A stretch of DNA of 64,000 nt, from positions 62,001 to 126,000 of the forward strand of contig JASSKH010000046.1 of NCBI GenBank assembly GCA_031763025.1. Direction: 5' to 3'. This document shows positions 1 to 10,300 of the stretch, one piece after another; the first letter of the stretch is position 1; each line of letters begins with the position of its first letter. The DNA is from Macrocystis pyrifera. Lineage: Eukaryota > Sar > Phaeophyceae > Laminariales > Laminariaceae. A program made the translations under genes and the position numbers. The notes beneath the pieces are model-generated. The model was given only the letters and a program-made list of their open reading frames with translations, did not search any database and was not told the origin of the DNA.

Positions 1-84
1 AGGGCTACGTCGAGCAGTACATGATTTCACCCCCTCCTCTTCTGTGATTCCCCTCTTCCCCTTCTTTGTATACATTCGTTTTGA

Positions 85-395
85 GTAGTTACATAGTACT
101 CCCATTTCTGTCTCTGGAAGCGGCTACACCGGAAATGAAATTAATTCATTGAAGCTATCATCCATACGCAAGTTTGCCTCACAAGCGGTTCCTTGTAGGA
201 TGCAGGTCATCCTTCATGTGACTCGCCGGACACCTCACGGCGCTTCGCGCTTGGTGCAAGCAATGTAGGTCTGGTCGGTGAAAACCCGATATGCTCCGTC
301 CCAGCATTTTAGGGATGCGAGGGTCTACGGTCATATGACTGCGGATATGTATGAGATCGGGTACATCTCTCCTGTCGAGTGCACCCCCCCTCCCT
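85..395 (+). repeat. P-family interspersed repeat, partial copy ending in a C run
   Basis: The 3' half of the P repeat, recognised by the blocks TGTCTCTGG, CTCACGGCGCTTCGCGCT, TGGTCGGTGAAAACCCG and GGGATGCGAGGGTCTA. It ends in the longer variant of the terminus (GAGATCGG..CTCCTGTCGAGTGCA) followed by C. The same blocks recur at 587-1107, 42394-42905 and 52528-53030 on this strand, and at 33327-34009, 58318-58858 and 61335-61850 on the other. No protein is apparent. Confidence 0.8.
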
Positions 396-461
396 GTCCT
401 CTGTCCCGAGTATATACATATTTCTTCATCCCTTCCGAACTTTGTTTATTTTGACTTCCCA

Positions 462-570
462 CTGTCTGGTCGGTGAAAAACGGACGTGCTCCTTCTAAGG
501 GCAGTGGTAGATGAACGGTTCTATGTTCAAACCACCACGACCATGCATGATAATGAGTACCCCCCCCCCC
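462..570 (+). repeat. P-family repeat, 3'-end fragment ending in a C run
   Basis: A fragment holding only the end of the P repeat: GGTCGGTGAAAA, then CATGCATGATAATGAGTAC running directly into 12 or so C. It is followed within 20 bases by the 5' end of the next copy. The C run is therefore the junction between two repeat units. Confidence 0.75.
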
Positions 571-586
571 CATATACCTGATATAT

Positions 587-1107
587 ACAGGTTGGGTTGG
601 CGTCGGTTGGAGACGACGCCGTAAAACATGCCTCTCACTACGTGAGCTGGACAGCCAGGGTACCGTTTTTTTGTCTTTTTTTTGGCGGTTACCACGGCTG
701 GCGGTCAAGTTAAATCATTTTTGTGCGGGGAGAGCCTTCCCTCCACACAAGGGTGATGATCGTATCACGTAGTGTCTACACGGTGAGGCACCCATGAGGC
801 AGGCACATAGCAAACCCATTGCTGTCTCTGGTACTGGCCACACCAGAAATTTAATCTGTTCATTGATGCTGTCATCCATATGCAAGAACATCCGCCTCTA
901 TAGCGGTTCTTAGTAGGATGCAACTTACCCTTCATGCGACTCACCCAAAACCTCACGGTGCTTCGCACTTGGTGCAGGCAATGTCTGCCTGGTCGGTGAA
1001 AACCCGACGTGCTCCGTCTCGGCACTGCAGGGATGCGAGGGTCTATGGTCATACGACTACGGCTGTGCATGATAATAAGTACACCTCTCCCCCCCCCCGC
1101 CCTCCCC
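587..1107 (+). repeat. P-family interspersed repeat, near-full-length copy
   Basis: A near-complete unit starting GGTTGGGTTGGCGTCGG and ending with TGATAATAAGTACACC and a C-rich tract. Internal blocks are the same as in the copies at 42394 and 52528. Open frames across it are not conserved between copies, so I treat it as a non-coding interspersed repeat. Confidence 0.85.
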
Positions 1108-1775
1108 GGCTCATGTGCCAAAAAGAGGTTACCAGCCATCGTTGATGAATGGGAGAACGTAACAAACGGGCGAGCAGGAATAAAGTGGGATGGCGCAGTT
1201 GAGAAAGTACGGAAGGATATAGGGTGAATTCAACAAGAGGTTATGTCCGCCGGGAAGTTTGGAAGGTACAAGGCAGACGTAGAAGAAAGGACAGACATAG
1301 GGGAAACGCTAGCGAAAAAGTAACAAGGTGGGATCAGAACACATTCGGAGATATACAGGGGATTGAGCAACGAAAAAAGAATGAAAACGTAGTTGCACGG
1401 CCCAATGGACTTAAAAAAAAACGCTGAAATTGCGATTATGTGTGGGTAACCTGGACCTTCCAGAAAGAAGAAATGGGTGCACTAGCAGCTGGGAGGAGGA
1501 AGTAGATGCACAGATATGCCGGTGTGACAAAACAACAGAGAGCATAACTCGCAGAGTAGGAGAATGTGAAATGTACAAGAAGGAATGGGATGTATTAAAA
1601 GAGGGGATGAGGGAAATAGACGAATATGACAAGGAGGAATTTGATACAATAGATATCAGCGAGAAAACGATCGCTCTTCTAGGAGATATATGGTGGCCAC
1701 AGGCGGCCAAACAGGAAGGGCATACGATTAGCAAAACATTTCTACCTGGTACGTAATATATGGAAATGACGTAAT

Positions 1776-1900
1776 GAGCGCCCAATTGTTGGAGGTGTCT
1801 CTGATAGGAGTATGAACGGTGCTCCGTTTCGAAAGGGATGCGTGGTCAACGGTCAATTGACCAAGGTAAGCAACAAACGAGTGGCCGCCCCCCCCCACGC
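1776..1900 (+). repeat. Q-family ~120-bp repeat ending in a C run
   Basis: A short interspersed repeat: GAGCGCCCAATTG, TGGAGGTGTCTC, GGTGCTCCGT, GGGATGCGTGGTCAA, AGCAACAAACGAGT, then C. The same order is seen at 29015-29105, 37107-37230 and 48000-48145, and reversed at 33006-33118. The copy sits 80 bases upstream of the EGF-like exon. Confidence 0.8.
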
Positions 1901-1978
1901 CACTTGTGAATATTTTTCACTTTTCCCCCCCAATTCCCCCCCCCCCCCCCCCGACCCTCCGAATATTCCCTGCTGTAG

Positions 1979-2316
1979 ACCTGAGCGCATGCAGTCCTAA
2001 CCCTTGCCAGAACGGAGGCTCGTGCGCTATCGATGTCGGTGGCGGGAGTATATGCACCTGCACGTCAGGTTTCGGGGGTCTGTTCTGCCAGACCGACACG
2101 TCATGTGAGGAGTTGTACGTTTCAGCCCGGCGTTCGGGTAGCATTTTTTCTCCAGACTGGGGCCTCCGCATCTCCGCAACTGAAGATGTGAACACGGCCG
2201 CGGTCACTGCGTTCGTGTCTTTTGGAGCACCTGACATTTTTGGAAGCGATGTTTTTGAAACTGGGTATGATAAGCTGAGCGTTACGGTTAGAGGTGCACG
2301 TTCCGGCCCCACGTCA
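1979..2316 (+). CDS. Internal exon with an EGF-like domain
   Basis: The acceptor TGCTGTAG is preceded by long C runs that act as a pyrimidine tract. The likely donor is CA|GTAAGC after 2316, with a weaker GTGCAC after 2293. The frame encodes an EGF-like module with the order CSPNPCQNGGSC, then CTCTSGFGGLFC (six cysteines, canonical spacing). About 70 residues follow, starting CEELYVSARRSGSIFS, which I cannot assign. EGF modules of this type are extracellular and usually mediate protein contacts. It lies 4.7 kb upstream of the metalloprotease exons on the same strand, so it could be the amino-terminal part of that gene or a separate gene. No linking exon was found. Confidence 0.7.
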
Positions 2317-2876
2317 GTAAGCAACCAACCGAGCGATGTGATGGAACGAAACCATGGGTACACCTCTTGTCTGGCTATTCGCGAGAGTCTGACTCATGTG
2401 TTTGGACGTTATGGCATATGAACGATATAGAAACGAAGCTGAGAAAATACCGTTTAAAAAATGTGGCCCTGTTTGGTTCATTTTCATTCGTATTTCTTCC
2501 AACAGACGGGAATTTCCTCCGCTGGGGATGTTCATTGAAGCCGCGGCCACTGTGTCGCGTACCCAGAATTTTCGTGATGCAATGCGTTTCGTTGGACACG
2601 TGCCCCACGGGAGAGATTCGCTGCTGCAGATTCTGCTGTATCTCACAACTCGGCCAGTGGAAAAATATGTGTCACGGAATAAATTTTGGCTGTCTCATGT
2701 GCAGCTGTTATTTAGTTTTACAATGTTGATGTTGCTGCCTTTTGGTACTGATATGCCCAAGCGAGGGGCCTCCGAGAAAAAGAGTGAGCGGCCGTTTACA
2801 ACGAGTTCAACTGGCAAGTGCGAGTAAATAGGTGTAGGGACGGACAATTATTGCGCACTTATTAATAGACGGGACG

Positions 2877-3133
2877 CGTTCTACGATAGAGGTGCTAATA
2901 GCATGTTTTCCGCTAAACTGTTTTCTGAATGACGGGGTTCCGTTTTCACCGACAATCATCGGAATGCCAATATTGGTTCAAAAAACGACGTTTTTCGATA
3001 CGTGGGACATGGGAGTGTTCATCGGGACGCAATCTGAGTTTTGCTGAAGCCAGGTTTCGGGTGAGGTGTCGAGCTCCTTGAGGTCAAGTGAGGAGCCTCA
3101 GACAATTTAGCGCCAACCTTTATCGTGGAACGC
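2877..3133. mobile_element. S-family ~257-bp element with terminal inverted repeats
   Basis: The left end GCGTTCTACGATAGAGG is mirrored at the right by TATCGTGGAACGC. Internally it has a sub-terminal block TTTTCTGAATGACGGGGTTCC and, near the other end, GAGCTCCTTGAGGTCAAGTG. Similar elements lie at 32031, 43648, 54349 and 55985. It encodes no transposase, so it would be non-autonomous (MITE-like). Confidence 0.7.
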
Positions 3134-3971
3134 CTCACGGACGGGGGAACGCCTCGCAAAGGTTTGCCATTGAAGAAAAAAAACGAAATTTGATGCCCGC
3201 ATCACACGACGTTTCAGCGACGAGCGACGCGCTTATCAAAAATAAAACTCCACTTAATGATATATGGTTACATTTCTTTGCTGCCGTGCTTTTCCTGTGC
3301 GCTGTCGATTATAACTTTTCCCACAGCCCTAGCCGCATTTTTCATCGAGCTTGAGTTCGTCGGGGAATGGACGGACGACCGCACGGCCGTGTTCGAATCT
3401 GCTGCGAACAGGTGAATATGCTGTAATAAGAGCCATGTCGACGCCAGCTACGTAGGACACCTCGGTAGGCGTTGTGCCTTCGTTTCTAGGCTCCTCGCAC
3501 ATGAAAGGCAATATATCATGTTATCACCGAGGCATGATTTCAAAGAAGGTTTAGTCGCGAGATATCGCGACCCACACGTCTATGGGGTAGTCCTGAACTG
3601 AATAAACTTGTAGCAATATCGTACACATCTTCGTATGCGGTACGGTGCATCACAATACCGTCACTCTCGCTAACTCGAAGGGCTCAATCCAACACGATAT
3701 ATCAAGCTATCAAGATCCAACACCGTACAGTGGAAGGATGAGCCAGAGATAGCGCACTGAATGTGTTTGAGACAATTTCTTTCCTCTGAAGGGTTTGTTT
3801 TGCCTCACTAAGCAGAATATCAACCATCTGACAGACCTGCAAGAGAAAAGGGCCACGACTGCTGCTACACAATGTCGTGGGGGCCAGGGTATTCAAACTA
3901 AGAATTCGCACGTACTACCTATCCCAAATTCTAGAGGTATATGTATCTGGGTAGCTTATCCCCGTCAGTTC

Positions 3972-4081
3972 TATTACAGGGGACCATAGTAAATAGGACC
4001 TATGGTACACACAAAAAACTTATATATTTACCTGTTTTTTCTAACAATACTTGGTTCCATTTACTATGGTCCCCGGTAATA
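3972..4081. mobile_element. TA-flanked palindromic MITE, copy 1
   Basis: A 110-bp element with ends TTAC..GGGGACCATAGTAAATAGGACC and the inverted counterpart, bordered by TA. The internal TATATATTTACCTGTTTTTT block matches the other copies. The TA border suggests a Tc1/mariner-type origin. Confidence 0.85.
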
Positions 4082-5875
4082 AATGCCTGGGGCTCCATAG
4101 CCTGAACCCTGCCGTAGCTCGACTCTGCTGCTAAGCACGTCAGCGGAAATGGGAGTTCCATTGGGCACAAAGGCGTGCTACGATAGCGGTAGCACAAGTT
4201 TCGCCCAATGGTACGTCTGACTGATTAGCGGGCTCGTCGAGACTGGAGAGCAACCCGAGATCGTTGTAGGTTGGACTACAGTTTGGGCTTGACTAAATCG
4301 TTTCGGGATACATCCAGCTGCTGTGCGAGGTGGAGGGGATTTTCATGGCATTACGGTTCCTTTCGGATCGAAAAATTAGAGGTGGGATGGCGTATCAAAC
4401 TCGCCGAGCGAGGGACTTCAGGAAAATATTGGGCAGCAACCACGCGTCCTCGACAGGTTCCGAATGATACGGGTCTCCCCGACAGAGGACCTGGCCAACG
4501 TTGTCAACGTGATATTTTCAAAGTAGCACTGCCTTGTAAGGGTAGTGCATAACTTTCTTGAGCTCCTCACGTGTGGACCACAAGGTCTAACTCAAACCCG
4601 TACCGGTGCTTCGGAGAAGGTTATTCGCGCGATCCGGGTGGCGATTCTTCGCGCCGAATGTTATAGGCGACCGTAGAGATCAGAACCACCATTGACACAC
4701 AAAAAATCTACATATTCCACAACTTCGACCACGTATATTTGGTAAAGATTCCTATTTACCCCGGCAATAGCCCGAGAGCAAACACATCGCGTACGTAGGA
4801 CAAGTATCGTCCTAGTAATATTATGATCGGTAGTTGCGCAACTCCTTGAGGAATTTAACGGTCAGAACATTTCGAACCAAAAGCGTCGTTTCTCTGCCAC
4901 CGTGAGTTTGTTCCCCCCCCCCGGCTCCCTCTATGTTCTGTGCTTTTCATCGTGTTCTTCATGTCTACCTACGTGGCCAATGGGGTTGCTGCTGGCTGGT
5001 GGGAGTTTTGGGCGAGTACATGGGAAGATTCACAGTCTAACTCCGCTGCCCGTGGCATGTATCTCTTACAGTTGCGCCGTAACTCGACGTGAAACTCTTC
5101 CTGACACGAGGATCACAGCAGCAGTACCTGCCCCCAACAATGGCCTTGAGAAAGTATGCCAATCCCGGGGCTCTATAGCTTTACACCGTCCACCGCATCG
5201 GTTGAGTATATCGTCCAGACTATCTGTATGTGTTTCTATGCTGACCAACGACAAATCAAATAGCCTCATGGTGACAGCTGTGTTTGACGGAATCTTCGTT
5301 GAGGACCCCACTTCTCCCCTCGACCGTTAGCCGTGCGTGAGGCCAAACGCGCAACGAAAAACGTACCGCCGTCACCCCCACCTCCGCCCGCGCACTTTCC
5401 TCTTTAACCATAAACGCATGTTCTCCGAAGGACGCCTGCGCTACGGTAGGAGTGGCACGTGAAATTTGCGGAGGCACGAGCCACTGAAGGGAGCGAGTTG
5501 TCTCCCACACAAACAACTGACCCTGTAAAAAATATCGAGGGATCCCCCGAAGGAGCATCCCATTGCCTAGCTATACACCCGATATTCGGCTGGTATAGTA
5601 AGGCATATATTTTTGCCGCGTATGGGAAGCTCGTCGGTTACAATGGCTGAAGAGCTCCATCAATCATAAATGGTTAAACCTTACAGTGCCACGGGCCTGG
5701 GCATTTTAGCAAAGTCTTATTATCGCTCCACCCGCCAAGAAAGGGCGACAAATTCCACCAAAGACAACCAGGTTGTTTCAGCTGTTGGACCGTCGTGAAA
5801 CGACTCCTGACATATTCGCTCGTACATTAGGAAACAAGTGCGTTTTTCGCCTCCCCCCCTCCCTCCCTCCCCTTG

Positions 5876-5962
5876 CTCCGTCTCGAGACTGATGTGTGGT
5901 GCGTGGTCAATGATCGAATAACTATGGCAAGCAAGAATTGAGTTGCCCCCCCCCCCCCCTCC
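5876..5962 (+). repeat. Q-family repeat fragment ending in a C run
   Basis: Diverged 3' part of the Q repeat (CTCCGTCTCGAGA, GGTGCGTGGTCAATG, GGCAAGCAA, TGAGTTG) running into about 14 C. Confidence 0.6.
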
Positions 5963-7045
5963 TCGTTTTTAATCGACTACAATAAAGCGGTGTGTCTGAA
6001 CAAACGCTGTTCGTTTTTATTGTCAAAACTTCCCTCCACTCAATAGTTTGACGCACATTGAACCTTATCTAGGCTAGACTGCAGACAATAATATCCTGAT
6101 TCCATTTTTACTCTTCTACACACGCTGACTCTCAAACCCCGCAGTACCAAATGCGCCAACAAAACAATTAACCCCACACAAAATCCCTTTTTTTTTGGGT
6201 ATCACCTCCTTGCCTAGGCCTGTTACTACGTCTGCTGCTACTGAGCGTTACCCCGTAATATTGGAGGCGGATTATATTCTGATATACGCACTTTGAGGAG
6301 CTCAATATCCCACCAACCAACAAAACCAGCATGCCCATGCGCTGATAATGGACGCGTGCTTACGCTGGGGTGCAACTCAAACCTCACGGGGATGTATGCT
6401 ACCGTTGAAGTGTGCCGGAAAATATATTAGGTGTCTGACTGGGCCTTAAGGAGAGTTAAGTCCCAGTGACTCCCCAACACTGATAGTTAGAAAGCTAATA
6501 GCGCAACCCGATGCGCTAGGTGCGTCGCGAGCTATGTTGTAAAAAACACCGACGGTGTTCAAATGGTGCTTGGTTAGGGAGCCCCGTCAGACAGAAAATA
6601 TTTTGGCCAAAACATAGTGCCCCTACCCTTACTGTGGCAAGCCTCAGCGCCGGTCTCACTCGACAGCTCTGTCCGATCACAAACAATCCCATGGCGTTGC
6701 TTTTGTGTGCGAACCGTAATGAAAAGCACATACCGTGTTTCCACGAGATTGGGTAGTTCTCTGGACGGGGAGGGCCGTCGGAGAAAAGAAGGAGGAGGCC
6801 AAACCGCGCCATCTCCGTCGAACCAGGCGTCGGTTATCCCAACAGTAGTCCTAATACCAATAAAACTACTCGCAGTAGAGTAGTGCCTTAACTGGTACAG
6901 TAGTGTCTCGCTTGAAGCAGGCGATCGTGTTAAGAAAAATAGACCCGAAACGTTGCTACCCCTACGTACATATCAGAGAATGAGTCTGATGTAGGTTCAA
7001 ACCTGCCCGCCCTCGCGTCCTTTGTATACACCTTGGATCGAACAG

Positions 7046-7312
7046 ATGGTCGGAGGTTATCACACACGTGCCCTGCGGAGGCGACGCTACGTCCCCGGCT
7101 GGCCAACTCCTCATCGAGGCCACGGTGGAAGAGATAGACGGAGAACTTGGTATCCTTGGATTTGCTGGTCCGACTCGCGTGTGGTCCGACTGCCCCACCA
7201 TCAGCTTCGAAGGCGCCATGACGTTTGATATCGTCGACATCGACGTCCTCGAAGAGAACAACCTCTTGGAGGGTGTCGTTCTCCACGAGATGGGGCACGT
7301 CATTGGCATCGG
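7046..7312 (+). CDS. Metalloprotease exon 1 of those visible: HExxH zinc-binding helix
   Basis: The acceptor GAACAG|A is supported by the decayed paralogue, where the aligned position is GAGCAG|G. The donor is GG|GTGAGC, ending in phase 2. It encodes RWSEVITHVPCGG, GQLLIEATVEEIDGELG, GFAGPTRVW, and ends with VVLHEMGHVIGIG. The two histidines and the glutamate of HEMGH are the zinc ligands and general base. The strongly C/G-ending codons contrast with the flanking introns. Confidence 0.9.
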
Positions 7313-10300
7313 GTGAGCGGTACGATGCGCGCATCGACTGAGGCCGCGGTAAAAAACACGTGAGGTCAAGTTTAGGTTCTTTGACGTTCGGTCACTCGGA
7401 GGCGCCACGCCGCAAAAAGACTCAGCTCCACTCTCGGGGTTGCACTTTTTGGCTCAACATTTCCGGACATGTTAAGCTTCTCAAGTGAGCCAACATTAGT
7501 TGTACCAAATAGTGAAATAGTGTTACTAATATATTTGGTCTGGGGTTCGTAGCGCATAGAAATGGTGGTCGGATTGCGCAAAATAAGTTATTCCAAGTCA
7601 TGTCTCACGTGAGGTGATGAGCTCTTCGCGTGGAGATCTCAGACAAGAAGGCACCACCCCCACCGAGGAATTGGTCAATTGACTCAATCAACGTCTTTTA
7701 GTTGCAGTCCGTGATGAGCTCGATGTTTTGTGTTGGGTTTCGCGGCATGGACGTCATGAGAGAGTTTTCGCTAGCTGCGCCACCAAATCAGGTTCGAGCC
7801 CAGGATTGGAGGGAGGTACACAGAACCCCTCGCTCGCTTGGCCTATATGCGCTAGAGGTGGGGATAATATGGGTAGCCCTCACACCGTAGCTCAGGGTCG
7901 ATGCCACGGTTACATTATACTCTCTGAACATCGACCTAATTTGAGCCATATCGCACTGGCAGTGTTAATTATAATCGTTCTACTGGTACAAGAAGAAATA
8001 TCGCCCCTACACACATACAGATAAGCTGAGCAATGTAAAATGACAGCACAATCCGACGAACAACATCTTGGCCTACTGAAAGTATATTTAGGATAATACA
8101 GTAAACGTAGAACGGTGCTTCAACGGACGGTATTACAGTCGTACTCCGTTGAGGTGAATCGTCCCATCAGTCACACCAATAATTTAGACCAAACGTGGTA
8201 CCCTCTTGTGTGGGAGCACGCTTCATACAACAAGGTTTCATGGAGGCGAACCGCCCGGGGGTCTGCGTCAGCTGGCTGTAAAAAACATATCGCCAATAGC
8301 TTAGTTGTTCGTTTGAATGATATCTACAGCTGTTTGACTTGACCCTCACGGCGACAATTTCGAACCAACCCATCCGGAATTCCAACGATGGTGGTTAGAG
8401 TTCATCCTAGCTGAGGAGAGCTCCGTGAAAGGCAGAGATTCAATTGGGTAAACATAGTGCCACTACCACTGTTCCCCCGTCGTTGCACTACGCCGTATGC
8501 ATTTCCGTGGCTAGTAACGGTACGTGTGCTTCAACGCAATGCGTAGGTCGACCGCACAGCACCGACTGTTATGCGTCTGCTTCATTCCGTATTACTGTAA
8601 GAGAGTAAGAACCTTGCCTTCGCACAGGAATGCAATCGTTTTCCAGCGCGAGTTTTCTCGATAGCGATAAAAGAGTGCTAACGTCGAGCAGCGTATGTTC
8701 GGATGGCTCTCGACGACAGATCTTCCCGGAAGCTCCAGTGTTCGGTGTCGGCAGCCTTTCCGTTCTGAAACAATCGAGCGCTAAAACACCACCCCATCCA
8801 GCTCTGTGTGAACTCCGTTATATTTTCGAAACCATATGCTCCTAGCATGATGGCTAGATCGACTAGTGTACAGTAGTAATAGTCGCTTCTGAACCTTTAC
8901 CACGACAATAGGCTGATGTGTGTTTAATATCGTGATGTTATTGTGTTTGCGCGCATGATATCGTATTGCAGCACCCTGTGGGAGCCGCCGTTTTCTGCCT
9001 GCAGCACGTGCCGGACAACCAGCGACTCTGCCTGGAACTGTCCCGCCGCCGTGAGCACTTATTTCGACCTTGGCGGTTCCGATGCTAATATCATCGAGCT
9101 GGATTTTGGTGTCGGTAAGCGAGAGAAGAGCAAGTACCACTATATATGCGTACCACTCCTCTAAGGAAATATAGGAAATATACGGACAGTTTTGTTCGGT
9201 GTACAGTGAAAAACAAACATAGCGGTCTTTCTGTTTACACCCAGAGTGATATTGGTTTCGTGAGTGCTCTTCGTAGGGTGAGGATAAGCGACAGGGCTAG
9301 GGATAGAGCTTTAGGTAGGCAGTGGGTGTGGGTTTACGATCAGGCTTGGCGCTACCTCTCGATAGAATGCGCTTGAGCGGTGAGGAAGGATATATAAATA
9401 TATATATATATATACGTACCGTGCCGTGGATAAATATTTCAACCTTAGCGGCTCGGGTGCACTGACATCATCGAGCTGGGTGGGGTAGTGCTATTTGAGA
9501 CAAAAAGGACGTACCTAGAGTAGTGCATTATGAGCACCATCGTTAGTACAAGAGGGAATGTTATTTGCGGCACTTGGCACCGCTAAATGTGAAAGTGACT
9601 ACGTAGGAAACCTGTCGTCGTAGTTGCGTCAACGCCTCTTTAAACTTCATGAAAACGGTGTTATTGTCGGGGCCTGTACGTCGAGGGCAGTCACGCGACA
9701 GCACCCTACCCTCGGTTGTCTTCACGGAGGAATATGCACCGTCAGTTCGATGCACGTATGTACGCGCTTGCTAAAACAAGCAGCAAGCACTGGCGACGTT
9801 TGAGCCTTTGCTCGATGTAGAAAACAAATCCGCCGGTCGAAGCCGTGTCCGTAGGCACGATAGTGGAGTCGTCCGTCGAGGTCTCCGATATTTTCCGAGC
9901 CCATGGATGCTCTGAAACGGAATCTCGCAACTCACCACGAGAGCCTTCCTACGACAAGGGTTGAGACTCATCCCACGGGCGGGTTGAAGAGCTAGCCTCG
10001 ATTTTTCGTGCCGGTTGCCAGCTCCTCAAAATAGTAACTACCGGTTCGTAGTATTTACAGTTACTGGGGAGATATGACCGTTTTAGGACAATGTAGCGCT
10101 TGTAAGAGTTGGACGAGTCGCACGAAAAAATGTACTTCGAGCGAGATTCATTGCGAGGATGAGCTCAGAACACATGGCTCCCAAACCCACCTGCTACTGG
10201 GGCGTTGCTCTTGTCGAACGTTTACAAGCACAATATGATCGGATCGCGCACGGGGGCTGCTCGGCTGAAAGGCTATGCCGAAAGTTGACACCCGATGGGT

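Larger units (their letters stand above)
3134..7045. other. Non-coding stretch, no gene recognised
   Basis: Apart from one MITE (3972-4081) and one C-ended repeat fragment (about 5876-5962), I see no exon with family similarity here. The open frames at 4271-4552, 4902-5330 and 5066-5311 (reverse) have no recognisable motifs. Confidence 0.5.
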
